Shown piece after piece: positions 45,466-57,294 of a stretch of DNA of 64,000 nucleotides (position 1 is the first letter of the stretch; each line of letters begins with the position of its first letter). This DNA comes from Sycon ciliatum (Eukaryota; Porifera; Calcarea; Leucosolenida; Sycettidae): NCBI RefSeq assembly GCF_964019385.1, contig NC_088655.1:14565731-14629730 (forward strand). The letters run 5' to 3'. The notes beneath the pieces are model-generated. The model was not told the DNA's origin. It did not search any database and saw only the letters and a program-made list of their open reading frames with translations. The translations under genes and the position numbers were made by a program.

Positions 45466-47826
45466 CCGATGACTGTGATAGTGAAGCAGTGGCTGATCTA
45501 CCCGAGCTGATACTAGCATAGAGCTGGTTGGCTGGCTGATGTGAGTAGTAGCGTAGAGCCGGTTGACTGGCTGTTATCGGCGGTAGCATACAGCTGGTTG
45601 ACCACGCTATACTGATAGTAGAGTACGTCAGGCGAAATAGCACGTCATAGTACATTTGAAATCAGTGGGATTCCCCGGAAGATGATGACGTCCACTAATT
45701 TAGTATCTGTGCACACGAATCTGCTGTGTGTGTGACTCTGTGTGTCAGCTATGATATCATCCCCTGTGGTTTCATGCCTAGCATGTACGTCTGAACCATC
45801 CTGCAAAGTTTGAATTACTTAGGTTGAGCGATCGCTCCGCGAAACATACTTTTTGAAATTCTCTTCATAGTGTGTCTTCCACCATTGAAATTTCGGATTT
45901 CTTGCTGAGAGGGGTGGCTTGCAACCTCGATATGGCTTGTTCCAGGCATGCTTTGGAGCCATCTCCTGTTGAAGTAGTGGCGGGGATCTTCCCTGCAACT
46001 GCTTGTCGCTAGCTGTGAGGGGTAGGAATTCATCATGACACAATTGGTTAGTAGCATACACCCATGCCTGCTAGAGCAGCCTGCTAGAGCCACTGTCACA
46101 TGGGGAACCTACCTATGACAACAGTGCATAACCCCACTAAGACTATAGTTACCATGGCGATATCGCTGGTTGCCTCGGTGATAGCGTAGCGCTGGGTGTA
46201 GAAGAGTTGACCTACAGGGTTTACCTGACCCTGATCTTAAGGGGGATGTGATATGTGTAGTATTGTGAGAATGGGATGAGTATAAGGATATCTGAGAAAA
46301 TAGTGAAATTGTGAAGGGAAAATGAGAAATTTGATGAATGACAAACTATGAATAGAGTTCTGATGGCATAATATAGTCATTGTTCTTTGATGTTTGGGCA
46401 GCAGCAGTTTCATCCAGCCGCTTCACCAAGTCCAGGGCTGGGAATTGTTTGAGAGAAGCACTGACTGTCCACAGTGTGGTGGAATCTGTGTGAATGATGG
46501 GAAAGTGTAATGGAGGGGTCAGTAGAATACAATGCGGTGCACAAGATACAGCAATCATCCTCTGTGCTAGCACAAGTGACTCACTGTTACAGGAGAAATT
46601 CAGGTTGTGTCTACATCACTAACCATTTAAAATAAAGAGAGGAGATATTTACTAGGGATACAGTTCTGATGGTATGCAATGAAAACAGTCATAATTATGT
46701 TAACTCTTCTATACCTTCATCAGCCTGTTTTTGACCTTTTCCTTTGACTGATTCGGGCAAGAGCTGCATTTTTACTCCCCTTCTGGGCGTTTCAACTCAC
46801 TCACAGACGCCTTCTGGGGATCAACGATATCATAATACACGAGCACTCCAACTCTTTACATTCAATGGTCACATCAAATTTGGTGTTTTCACACATTTCA
46901 CTAGCAATGATGTACTTACGCCAGCGCAAAAGGAGCTTTGTGTTCCCATAAGAGATCAGCAAAAGAACATGGAGTCACCAGCAAACTGCCTTTCCACCAC
47001 TCTCCTCCCCCCCCCCCCCCCCGGTTAGTTTGTGCCCAGGGTTGGAACGGTACACCTGTCATTTCCTATTTTCTTAGCAACTACTCAGCAGCAATACTGG
47101 ATTGCTACTAAGTAGTGCCAACACCCCCTCAAGAATAATTCCCAATCAATGCTGGATGGTGCAGCCTGCATGATAAGACAAGAAGACACACAGTCATGCG
47201 CACACCCACAAGCACCAGGAAAACACAAACAAATACCTGGACATCAGCAGGTGCATGACCTGTAAAATTTGTCATAATATGTTCACTGTGGGGAAAGGCA
47301 ATCCAGTGTGTGGCAAGAATGAGGCATGGGTATGTGTGACCCCCGGCAGCCGATTTGGTAGGGAATTGTCCCGGAAATACAGGGCTGCTGAGTTTGAATT
47401 CCGTTCGTGGGTCCTTCTTTTGCAACAAATGGCACAATAAAACCCATAGCAATTGTACATAGCAACAAGATACTTGCTATTCCACCAGCCGCTGACATCG
47501 TCATCTTCACCATGACGCTCATCACCGTGATATGCACGCATTTCCATCCTCTTGTCAACGGGTCAGTGTCGGATGAATTTCCTCGATGAACAACATAAGA
47601 AACAAATAGCAGAAATACAACCAATGACATAGCGCCAAGATCCTTGCTGAAAAGAAAGCCACTGTCCAATAATTTTACTGGTAGTTCAATAGGACAGACT
47701 GACATAGGTAGGGATCTCATGAAGGGCTGGCTACATATTACAGACTGTAGAACCACTGCTTGCCTTAACCTGAGAGTTTGTACGGCACATTCAGTCAAGT
47801 ATCCAGACCTTGATTCGGAATGGTGA
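45466..47826. repeat. Segmental duplication, 3' block, copy D
   Basis: Aligns with 36626-38668 but has an extra, unshared segment at about 45620-46003. Poly-C at 47007-47022. Conserved candidate frames: plus strand ALQLFTFNGHIKFGVFTHFT after a CACTCACAG acceptor near 46809; minus strand RMIAVSCAPHCILLTPPLHF with SASLKQFPALDLVKRLDE near 46400-46570; minus strand 171-codon frame 47283-47798 with SLVVFLLFVSYVV and IASILLLCTIAMGFIVPFVA membrane-like segments. In the first, substitutions between the copies are more conservative on the plus strand; in the last, on the minus strand. I therefore list them as candidates only. Confidence 0.8.
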
Positions 47827-47867
47827 AGAACAGTAGGGAGCCCAAAGTATAGCTGAACTGCCTACAG

Positions 47868-48057
47868 ACCCCATACCACGCCCCCACCACCCACCACACA
47901 GAAATCTGTTCGCCGTAAATCACTGTCTGACATTCACCTGCTTCTTGAAAAGGACAACATGTTGGCACACATGTGCCTCAGCTTTGATGGCGCTTTGCCA
48001 AGTAAACCACCGCAAGCTCAACCCCGCAGGGGCTTCACAAGCCCAAAATGCGCATGA
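47868..48057 (+). CDS. Candidate 3' terminal exon (unknown cytoplasmic tail)
   Basis: After an acceptor (ACTGCCTACAG|A) the plus frame reads PHTTPPPPTTQKSVRRKSLS, DIHLLLEKDNMLAHMCLSFD, GALPSKPPQAQPRRGFTSPK and ends at TGA 48055-48057. The upstream frame is stopped within ten codons, which is what a splice acceptor predicts. Two overlapping AATAAA signals at 48169-48178 follow. The proline- and basic-rich composition suits a cytoplasmic tail. It may end a gene whose earlier exons lie in the duplicated 3' block. No family is recognised. Confidence 0.4.
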
Positions 48058-48168
48058 ATAGTTGCGTAAGAACATGGCACCGACATCCGTCCATACTGCT
48101 ACATCATGGCTGGTTAGTGTTAGCTGTTCATTAGCAGGTTAGGAGCCGTTAGTTCAGCAAATCATAAG

Positions 48169-48178
48169 AATAAATAAA
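48169..48178 (+). terminator. Tandem polyadenylation signals
   Basis: AATAAATAAA, two overlapping AATAAA hexamers 112 bp after the stop at 48057. Confidence 0.45.
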
Positions 48179-48519
48179 GATTGAAATCATAAAATCATAG
48201 TTTATTTTCATTTATTACCTATCTGGATGCTGACAGTAGCTTTGGGATATCAGTGCAATGTGCCATCAATTCAGTCACGCATTCGATATTATCGGCAGTT
48301 CAAGAACACGCTGCTTTTCACTGGTGGTTTATCAGGTGATGGTGCCGCGGGTTATACTGAAAATCTCCTCTGACTTGCTTCCATAGTAATGGAAGCAATA
48401 CAATCATGTACGTGTAGTCAAGACTGAAAGAGGATCATGTCCCTTGAAAGCAAGAAGTTGGGCTGAGACGACTCCCAGTTTACTGTGCACGACTGTAATG
48501 CAGCGACTAACATACCCCC

Positions 48520-48905
48520 TCCCCGCAAAGCAGTGACTATTACCCCCCCCCCAGGGGCGTCGCACACGGTACGGTCACTACGGTATTGACCGTACCACTA
48601 TTTGCCCAAAGTACCCCGTAAATCAATAAAATGCACTGATTTGGGCTCTAAATTTCCAATATTTTCGGCTCAGCCACCCCTCCCCCACGAGTAAATTGTG
48701 CTTTCAGATGGCTGACCGTACCACACTAAAATGCCTCCCGACGCCCCTGCCCCCCCCCCTCCCAAAAACAGAGCAGACCACCCCCCCCCCCCCTTTCCCC
48801 AAAGCAGTGACCCCCCCCCCCCCCCCAAAGCAGGGACTATTACCCCACAAAGCAGAGCAATGCCCATCATCCCCCTCCTCCGCAAAGCAGTGCTGCAACC
48901 AGTCT
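48520..48905. repeat. C-rich low-complexity repeat (GCAAAGCAGTGACTATTACCCC)
   Basis: Repeated CAAAGCAGTGACTATTA and poly-C blocks at about 48528, 48797, 48826 and 48881. Proline- and glycine-rich frames here are not genes. One poly-C block holds the MITE below. Confidence 0.85.
48552..48749. mobile_element. hAT-like MITE, 198 bp, in poly-C
   Basis: Starts CAGGGGCGTCG and ends CGACGCCCCTG, an 11 bp perfect terminal inverted repeat of the CAGGGGCG type seen in hAT elements. At least eight C residues flank each side, compatible with an 8 bp target duplication but impossible to delimit in a homopolymer. A second inner inverted repeat (GGTACGGTCA / TGACCGTACC) lies inside. No coding frame. Confidence 0.75.
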
Positions 48906-48989
48906 TCCAATGATAAGGACCACCCATTCCTAGCTACATTGACATGAGTATAAATATAAACGCATGCACACAAATCCAACGTTACTTAC

Positions 48990-49870
48990 CGAGACGACTG
49001 CGATGGTATGCGGCACTGGGCTCCGTGAGCAGTGCTCCTCTCACGGACAAATTGGATGATAGCGGTGTGCTTTCTCCTCCCAAGGAGGGGCTGGTAGCAA
49101 AGGGAAAGGGCAGACACTTTGTCCTTTTTCGACCATGCTTGTGGACGAATCACAATGCGGTGGAAGAAGCTTCAGTGCTTTCCAGAGTTTCCTACAGCAA
49201 ATAGACCGGACAGAGCAGAGAGAAGCTACTGTATAAGTAACACGGGCTAGAGTAGAAGAGAGCACTACATTAGCCAGTGCAGGCTAAATTCTATTTTTCA
49301 AGGAAACCCTTCCGGAAAGGTATCAATCGATTCAGTATGCCATTTTCATTCGTCCTGCCAAGCTTCAGCTGATTTGGAGTCATGACAAGGACGCTATGGC
49401 GATTTGAAGATCGAAAAACCTCAGTTGTGTTTGTCACGAAGAAAGGCCATGATTGCACACAAACGGTACAGCCGGTGTGGCACAATGAAGTCCTCCACGG
49501 ACCCCTTGCTCTGCGCACGCACGCATGCACACAAGTGCTGCAAAGGGGTCTTTTTGAACGCAGATAAGTTTTTTTTTTGATTTTTTCACTTTTCGTACAT
49601 TTTTCGATAGCATGAGCCATGCACGATTTCCGAGATCGTCAAGGCAAAATAATACTTTGTAGCACTACCTGTTCTTCCCTTAGCCCTTACTCTGGGCCTT
49701 GGACAGATAATAAACTTAGGAAGATACTTCCTGTGTGAATACTAATCAAGTTAATGCAGTACAAGGCGTGAAACAATACGAGATGGAAAGAGAGCCGAGA
49801 TTGGAGAATATTATCTTCTCAACATTCATTGGTTAGAGGGAATGATGCAAACGGGAAAAGTTTGAAGAAA
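48990..49870. other. No gene firmly recognised
   Basis: A minus-strand frame open from about 49156 to a good donor (GTCTCG|GTAAGT at 48988) is serine- and leucine-rich (ATSPSLGGESTPLSSNLS) and might be an exon. A plus-strand frame at 48944-49204 overlaps it. Neither shows a family motif. Confidence 0.3.
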
Positions 49871-49880
49871 CAATTGACTA

Positions 49881-50156
49881 TAACCACCAGAACTCGAACC
49901 AGGGACCCTCGCTTATGGTCAGCAATGCTCTAGCCACTGATCTATGGTGTAGTCGTCATGCAAGCAGCGATCATCTTCTCAATATTATTCACTCGTTGAG
50001 GGAATGGAAATGGAAAGTCTGAAGAAAATTTGACTGTCACCACCAGGACTCGAACGAGAAAAGTCTGAAGAGAAAATTGACTGTCACCAACAGGACTCGA
50101 ACCATGGACCTTTGCTTGAGACCAGTGATGCTCTAACCACTGAGCTATGGTGCAGC
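49881..50156 (-). repeat. Tandem tRNA-derived SINE-like units
   Basis: Minus-strand tRNA-like heads at about 49881-49952 and 50085-50156 both carry an A box (TAG[A/C]TCAGTGG) and B box (GGTTCGAGT[T/C]C). Between them lies a truncated unit (CACCAGGACTCGAAC at 50041) joined to GAGAAAAGTCTGAAG. All three share a GAAAAGT(C)TGAAGA...TTGACTGTCACCA tail. Acceptor stems are mispaired, so these are not working tRNAs. Confidence 0.7.
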
Positions 50157-50235
50157 TGTCACACAACGCTCTCTAAGCTGCAATTCCTGGCAGAGAGTGC
50201 TTCTCCAAGTTCTCTCACCACCATCATCTGTTCAT

Positions 50236-51650
50236 GCATGGCGCCTAGTCGATGCATGGCTGGTGACATCAACATAGCTGGCTGTTACATCAGTTAGTGC
50301 ATAAGCGATGACACAGCGACGATTTGGCTCGGATTGCGATGTATGTTTCACCCCTCCCAGACTCCTCAGTCATTCATGAACATCTTCAGGTGAAGCTTGA
50401 TGTAGTAGGATTAAAGGGGAAGTTAAGGCAAAAATTAAAATTTCACCAGTTGTAGTCTTCGGGGTGCTGAGTCGAATGGTCGTGGTCCGAGGAAGCTGAG
50501 ACGCTCCCTTCCTACTTGAATCCCAATCGAACTCGCGCACTTCCACCCAAACTGGGTGACTGCGCCCTACTAGATGGGGATTTGTATGCAAAATGTCACT
50601 AAAAGCGCCCTTTCGTTCTTATAAAAGCACGGATGACCGCGGTTGGCCCATATGTTGTAGTCTTTTGGACGCTCAGTCGACTGGTTTTGGTCCGAAAAGG
50701 CTGCGATGCAGCGTTCCTCCTTTATTCCCAATCGAACATGGTTGAACAAGCGGTCACGTGCTCCTGGGTGCCCAAATCACCTGGTCACCACGCCAGCAGG
50801 TGACAACTTTCACACCAAGGTTCAACTCGAGTTCAACTCGAGTGACAGGACTGCACCCAAAAAAGGTCAAACAGACTAGTAAGTTGTACCCTGCAGGCAC
50901 GGTGACCAGGTGACTGGTGCACGCAGGAGCACGTGACCGCTTCTTCAACCATGTTCGATTGGGAATAAAGGAGGAACGCCGCATCGCAGCCCTTTCGGAC
51001 CAAAACCAATTGACTCAGCGTCCAAAAGACTACAACATATGGGCCAATCGCGGTCATCCGTGCTTTTATAAGAACAAAATGGCGCCTTTAGTGACATTTT
51101 GCATACAAATCCCCATCTAGTAGGGCGCAGTCACCCAGTTTGGGTGGAAGTGCGCGAGTTCGATTGGGATTCAAGTAGGAAGGGAGCGTCTCAGCTTCCT
51201 CGGACCACGACCATTCAACTCAGCACCCCGAAGACTACAACTGGTGAAATTTTCATTTTTGCCTTAACTTCCCCTTTAAGACTCCTACGCAGCATCATTA
51301 TGGAAGAGAAATTACCTGGCGAAATGGTGGTGAGTACACGCCTGCCCCTGCAGCACTCTCTAAGCTACAACGGTCTGGCAACCATTGTAGCTTAGAGAGC
51401 TTTGAGTGGGTATGCGTGTATTTACCACCATTTCGCCAGGTAATTTCTCTTCCATAATGATGCTGCGTAGGAGTCTTAATCCTACTACATCAAGCTTCAC
51501 CTGAAGACGTTCATGAATGACTGAGGAGTCTGGGAGGGGCGAAACATACATCGCAATCCGAGCCAAATCGTCGCTGTGTCATCGCTTATGCACTAACTGA
51601 TGTAACAGCCAGCTATGTTGATGTCACCAGCCATGCATCGACTAGGTGCC
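50236..51650. repeat. Large palindrome, arms about 270 bp, left arm interrupted
   Basis: Ignoring the element at 50415-51275, the left arm (50236-50414 plus 51280-51370) is the near-perfect reverse complement of the right arm (51385 to about 51650) around the 14 bp centre CGGTCTGGCAACCA. Shared marks include CTAGTCGATGCATGGCTGG, GATGTAGTAGGATTAAGACT and CTCTCTAAGCTACAA. It is probably a foldback element of another family. ORFs in the two arms mirror each other. Confidence 0.9.
50415..51275. mobile_element. Foldback DNA element, 861 bp, copy 3, inside a palindrome arm
   Basis: Begins AGGGGAAGTTAAGGC and ends CTTCCCCT with TTAA on each side (50411-50414, 51276-51279). Exactly the same length as copy 1, and the asymmetric centre is in the opposite orientation to copies 1 and 2. 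The right arm of the host palindrome carries the unfilled site (GGAGTCTTAATCCTAC at about 51472), which shows directly that TTAA was duplicated on insertion. Confidence 0.95.
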
Positions 51651-51667
51651 ATGTTTGATGTTCCTGG

Positions 51668-53156
51668 TCACTGCGGAACCATGCCACCATCATCGTCATT
51701 CAGCATGTCGTCCGAATCCGACAGTGCTACATGGTGTGCTGAGGCTGGTGAGAGCTCAAGGAGACGCAGCAGATTCGCTTTCAGCTCGGCGATGGAGAAT
51801 GGCTTGCCGGCTTTCGAGAAGGCAAACAGTGTGTGCGGCGCTTGCTGGACGAGGATTTTCTTCCTGAACTTCAGCTGACACTTCAGAGCGTCTACCTTCG
51901 CCTTGTTTGCAGGAAGCTCAGCCAGTCCCTCAGCTATTCCATCTCCGGTCGTCCAGAGCTCACCAGGAATCCTGGCAAGCTGCTGTGTGATGGTCTCCGC
52001 CTCCGCCACTCGCCGTTGCTCTCTGCTGGTGGGCCTGCTGCTTGGCTTGCACAGTCTTCAGTCGATACTCGTTGATGGCAGACAGCCTGGCTTTCTGGAG
52101 CCTCTTGTGTTCTGGAACCAGCTGCCTGGCAACTTCGAGTATCGCTGATTGCTCCTCTGGTGTGCGGAAGCTCAACCAATCGAGGGGGCGATTGTTCGCG
52201 AGCATAATCTGTGCCTCGATAGCCAGCATGGAAGCATTCGGCTTGCTCCTCAGCAGACGGTCTAGCTGGCCGAAGTCCCGCTCGGACACGACGTTGGTTT
52301 TCGGGACTGTTGCAGTCTGCTCTGGATCCGGTGCACCCTGCTCATACTGCACTTCCCATACTCTGTGGAGATACGTGTTCCATGCTACGGCGAGCAGCTG
52401 CAACAGTCCCTTGACCAAAGCGTCGTCTTGCGTTGGCTCTAGCAGCTTGTCGAGAACAACGTCCGGCTGTGTTATAGTGGCTGCTGCAAATGGCTTCGCA
52501 GTGCCGTCCACGAGCTCACTTGCATCCTCCGACCATCTTGCCAGTTGCGTCTCGACTTCCTGGTACACACTCTGGACAGAGGTGAATGGTGCGTCTGATT
52601 CCAGGAATCGCCACATTGGAGCAGTGACAAATTTGCCGAAAAGCCCTACAGCCCGGCAGCCAGTGACAAATCGTGGGTCGAGGAGGTCCTCTTTGACAGC
52701 AGAAAGCAACCGGTTGCCACAACTAAATGCCAGGTAAGCAGTCATTGTCTCAGCAAGGAAGTAGATTCCAGCAGCGTTGTGGAAAATGATGTTAAACCTG
52801 TTGCCCCTGAACTTGGCAAGCGGGATGTGAGTGAGCCCGTTGGTAGTGGCGAAGGCTTGGAAGCCAGCAGCTTCTCCAACTTGCTCACTCCCATGGCGCT
52901 CGAATGCCTTACACGCAGTTCTGATCAGGCGGTACGTGCCACATTCGTTTGGCTGGTTAGCGCCTGGGCAACTTGCCGAACTCCCACTCTGTGTTGCCTC
53001 CCACTCCTTAATCACGGCACCAGAGTGATCTGCCAGGTTGACCAGTAGATGTAAGCTGCAGAAGAAGTTATTGAGTTAACATGTTTCTTTCTTCTGGGTT
53101 TCGGTGAGGGTGTCCCAATCCTGCTGTATCACGGGCAGCACCGAAGAGCGGTATTC
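51668..53156 (-). pseudogene. Exon 2 of a coiled-coil multicopy gene, broken
   Basis: The acceptor CATACCTCAG|GAA joins in phase 0 to exon 1 (NMLQ|EYRSS). The translation runs VLPVIQQDWDTLTETQKKET, C, a TAA stop (53076-53078), then LNNFFCSLHLLVNLADHSGA, YRLIRTACKAFERHG, FRGNRFNIIFHNAAGIYFLA, SERDFGQLDRLLRSKPNASM and a C-terminal helix. Near 52030 a one-base shift moves the frame to AEAETITQQLARIPGEL, KVDALKCQLKFRKKIL and an acidic end at 51668. I recall proteins of this layout as high-copy, uncharacterised families in cnidarian and other invertebrate genomes. GNRFN and SERDF are conserved blocks there. Function unknown; probable mobile-element origin. One stop and one frameshift in 1.5 kb suggest a young pseudogene or assembly errors. 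Confidence 0.7.
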
Positions 53157-53278
53157 CTGAGGTATGACAGAAAATCAAACGAACAGGAGTGGTCAACATC
53201 ACATGACCATTGCCTTCTATATTGGATACTTCATGCTTCATAGTAGGCTCATAAGGAAGGGTAGACAGATAGACACTG

Positions 53279-53375
53279 TGTGTGTGTCTGTGCATGTGTG
53301 TCTATGTGTATGTGTGTCTGTACCTGTGTGTGTGTGTGTGTGTGTGTATGTGTGTGCGTGTGTGGTTTGTACATG
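53279..53375. repeat. GT microsatellite in the intron
   Basis: TGTGTGTG tracts with ATGTG and CTGTG interruptions, between the two exons of the coiled-coil gene. Confidence 0.95.
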
Positions 53376-53454
53376 TGTTTGGCAACAATAATACTTTGCT
53401 GTGCAGATTGCATTTTAATATGAAAAGAAAAGTGGAACAATTGTGTAGACATAC

Positions 53455-54600
53455 CTGAAGCATGTTGTTGAATTTTGTGTTCACTGCAGCTCTGTCAGAC
53501 ATCGTGTTTTTGAGGGCAGCGATCAGACGGTTACCGGACTGTGCATCACCGAGCTTCTCGCCTGCGGCTCCCAACTGGCCAATAGTGTGGTGCAGTAGTT
53601 CCATGGTGTGCTCAGCGCTGCCGGACAGTGCCCCAGACACGGCCAGCGTGAACTGCCCGTCATCAGTTGTCAGCTGAAAGCTTCCATACTTGTGACCATG
53701 CTTGGTTGTACCGTCAAAGTGCAGCGTGTTGTCTGACCCTGCAAGATGGCCAATGTGCAGTAGACCGACTGCTCGGCCTTCTAGCAACATTGTCCTAACC
53801 GATGTCGCACTGGGTGTACTTGATGGCGTTTTACCGGCCAGAGACAGGACCTCCTTCATGACCGGTCCGACGTGGTGTATGCCGACATTGTGAGTGAGTA
53901 AGTAGATACAACATGTTCTCACTCCGTCTGTGTAGCGCCCGTTGTGCATCGTCTCCAGAACTGTCGGGTCATCTTCATTGTCGTCATGTATGTTGTCATC
54001 ATTGTCTGCCAGTCCTTCCTCTAGCTGATTCACCTCTTGCGTAAGCTTTGCTGCTTCTTCCTGTGCCGTTTCTAATGCATTTTCGGTTCTTACAGAGGAT
54101 TGCACTGCTACAGCTGCTTTTCTCTGCCAGTAGGTGCTCATTCGCTTCGCATTGCGCAAATGCTGAGCAAGCTCAATCTGCTTCTCCTTCAAACTCACTA
54201 AATCCTTACTCGTGTCATCCAACTTTGCTATCAAATCTTGCGCTTCTTGCTCTCTCTCTCCCTGCTGCTCTTGGTGAATGCGTAGTTGTTCGGCTGCGTC
54301 TTCCAGTGCGTGCTCCCGCCGACGTAAACGCTTTGTTATGTTGCGCGTCCTGTTGTAACTAGACAATATTCGTTGCTGCAGGTCATCGCACTGCTTGCTG
54401 TCTCCGACATGGTCATTGTGGAGCTCTTGTGTGGCGGCTTGCGTGATGGATGCGGGTTGTTCAACTTGTTGTGAATCTTGCTCTTGACATGACGTAGAGC
54501 TGCGGCGGCCAGGCAGTTCAAAATCTTCCTTCAGGAACCGCTCAAGCGTGTCCTTTCCACCTGGTTTTCCGATATTTTTTCGTAAGGCCACACTGAAGAA
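53455..54600 (-). CDS. Exon 1 of the coiled-coil multicopy gene
   Basis: The open minus frame reads ALRKNIGKPGGKDTLERFLK, a Gln/Ser-rich segment, a long coiled coil (about 100 residues: RRREHALEDAAEQLRIHQEQ to QLEEGLADNDDN), then the conserved domain (GVRTCCIYLLTHNVGIHHVG, LHFDGTTKHGHKYGSFQL, NTMSDRAAVNTKFNNMLQ) ending at donor CTTCAG|GTATGT. The frame begins at GTG 54591 and is open a little upstream, so the true ATG is in an upstream exon or lost. It is listed as coding because it is uninterrupted, but it belongs to the broken gene above. The DGTxKxGxKYGS block is the family's most conserved piece. Intron 53157-53454 holds a GT microsatellite. Confidence 0.65.
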
Positions 54601-57290
54601 GGTCTGTGGTTCGACTCACCCGACCGACCGTACATTTTTCAGCCCGACCGTAACTTTTTTTCGGCGGGCTGTCGTGTGACTGACGTACGTGGACTGAACA
54701 CGTCCACGTCTACGTGCTGTGCAGCGTGAGTCTGCGGACGCAGGCGGCTTCTTTTGGACTTGACTTGTAGTTGTACTGCAGTGCAGTGCAGTGAGTGGTA
54801 CGACTGCTGCCTTGTGCTGGTAGTAGAGTCTACTCGATACGACCACCGGCGGCAGACTGGCGAGACTTATTATGAAGTGACCGTCCGGTTGAGAGTGATT
54901 GCCTCGTTCCAGATTAAGGACGGCCTTCTGTTTTGGGATGAAGGACAGACGAGATTGCACTTTCCTCGTGTATTGGGAACGATATTTCACCTGTACCGGT
55001 AAGTTGCTGCTCCATGTGTGCAAGCACAGGAAGCGTCGATGGAAAAAGCCCATGTATTCGTGCACGCCGACACCAAACTAGCAATACATGTACCGGTACA
55101 TTGTACAATTTGTACTTCGAAGTAGTTCCCGAACTTACTTTCAACTCGCATCGTTCTTCATTTGCTTGATGATTTGGACAGTCAGAGTCACCGCTTGAAG
55201 TTATTCTCTTCTCGTTCTAGAGCTACACAATGTTTCAAAGTATTAGCCAGTGATCCCTTTATACAACATGTATGGCATAACACTGCGTAATAATGCCGAT
55301 GTACTGGGTGTCTAAAGGCAGTACAGTGTATTTACATGTACTAAAAAATATATTTAAAAAAAAATCCGCCCGCCCGCCCGTAAAAAAAATGTCCATGTTA
55401 GTCGAACCACACACCTTCTTTAGTTTGGCCTCATGCTTATTATTTAAAAATACCACCACATGGTGCGTTCCAGCTTTGAGAAGGTTTACCGGGTACATGA
55501 ACTTTGACCTTGACGCGGGGTCAAATGTATGGAGAGAAGGCGGTGTAAACAGTAGCAAAGACTACGGTGAGTGATGGAAAGTAATTGGAATAATTATTGC
55601 TCACAATGGGCGCGTTCGATTACACACAAATCGGTCAATTCTAGAATTAGATATTGTTGATGCACAGTTCAATTACACAAATTCCGTCGTTAGAATTGAT
55701 TTTATCCAATTCCGTCAATTCTGAAGAGAGGGCGGAATTTCTCTAATTCTGGCGCCAGAATTGCACACTCCGTGTGTTCCGGCCTGATCATCATGCATGA
55801 CTCAAAGTCAAGGAAGAGCCTCCTGGCCGGTGTGGCGGAAGGGCTACAACTGCATGTAGTTGCTACTTTTGTCTTCCCGAAAAGCTAATTGCCACAGTTG
55901 CGTTTCCGCTGAGAGCTGAGATATTAGACCAGATCATTTTGGGTGGTCCTTTCGCACACGCGTTCAGCTTTATCGAAGCCCAATATTGTTGCTGACATAG
56001 AGCCTTCGCCGGGATGGTACACGAAGCTGGGTCGACGCGCGCGCGAGGGTGTACGTTATATCTTTTTACGACCAATTTTGTTTGTGATGTGCCATGAATA
56101 AAATGCGTTGTGAATTCCAGTCGTTCGTTTACATGGCCGGAATTCTTACATTTTGGTCATTCGAGGATTACACCCAACACAACAAAAGCACTCAGCTGGC
56201 AGTTCATACACCAATGGAAGTTACAGAGAAATCAAAACTCAACAATGACGTTCAAACTCACCATGCCTAAGGTGCCGGCAGTCTAAGCTAAATTGCTCGT
56301 GGAGAAACCTGGGCAGGAGGTGGAGGCACAGGGCTTGCTACATGTCCGACGCAACAGGAATAGATCAGGACGATTTGTTGCGGCGACGAAACGCTTCGCA
56401 TTGAACTTCGGTGTCCCCCATCGCTAGGGTGGTACTGCGAGACACAGCGTTCTTCCGTTCTGACGGTTATCGAAAGTTTGTGCTCCTGAGGGGAAGACAA
56501 CGAAAATAGAAGTAGCAAACAGAGGTTTTTCTAAACACTACAATAGTCACCAGCATTCACACGATCGTGTTTTCTGCAACACTGAACTATCGATACATAA
56601 CGTACCATTGAAATACGAACTGCTCAAGGCCCGGCTGGAGGAACAGAGTGTTGTAGCCGCACAAAGCAAATGTTACCGCAAAGAACATTTAGCGCGCCGT
56701 CGTTTCTTCTTGACACACTAGCTGGACGAAGTCTTCTTTCTGTCACACGTGCGTTACCTTTCCGCCACTATGAACTTCATTATGCACTATTTGCCGTAGA
56801 ACCCTACATTGGGCAGCCATTGTACGGAACATTTTTCCAGACGAAGAAGAAAGCCATTCTTCCCAACAAGAACATGTAAACAACTGAAAGCGCGCGCTGG
56901 CGCAACAACAACATTGCCCCATGGACGTGCAAGCAGCTGCATTCCACTACTGGGAACTCCGCTGCGTCGTCCAATCATAACAGAGGTCACGAACTTTGGA
57001 GCACCCCCCTAGCCTAGGCCGGGCCCTCAGCGTCATCCGATCCGGTGCATATCCTGAATGTGTAGGGCTCGCCATGCAGGTAACTGGTTAGTCGTCTGGA
57101 TGTCTCTTGCTCTCCAGACTAGATATCTACGGCTGCAACAGTTACTAGACCTAGCTATCTGTGTCACAGTGTGTGTAGTCTATAGATCTACACGACAGTT
57201 GTCAGTAGATGTGGACGTGACTTCCGCAACACCGCAGACCTAATAGAAGTAAAAAGCTAGACTAGCGGTACGTGCGTCTACATAGTATTA
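54601..57290. other. No gene recognised
   Basis: Short features only: (CCCGACCG) repeats near 54630, a related CCGCCCGCCCGCCCG at 55367, an AATTC-rich stretch of imperfect inverted repeats (AATTCTAGAATT, TAATTCTGGCGCCAGAATT) at about 55640-55770, and an AATAAA at 56098. A minus frame at 54616-55065 has no family match. Confidence 0.4.
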
Positions 57291-57294
57291 GTAC

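Noticed and set aside
48670-48979. Gly-rich and Pro-rich open frames
   Set aside because: They are produced by poly-C runs and the MITE.
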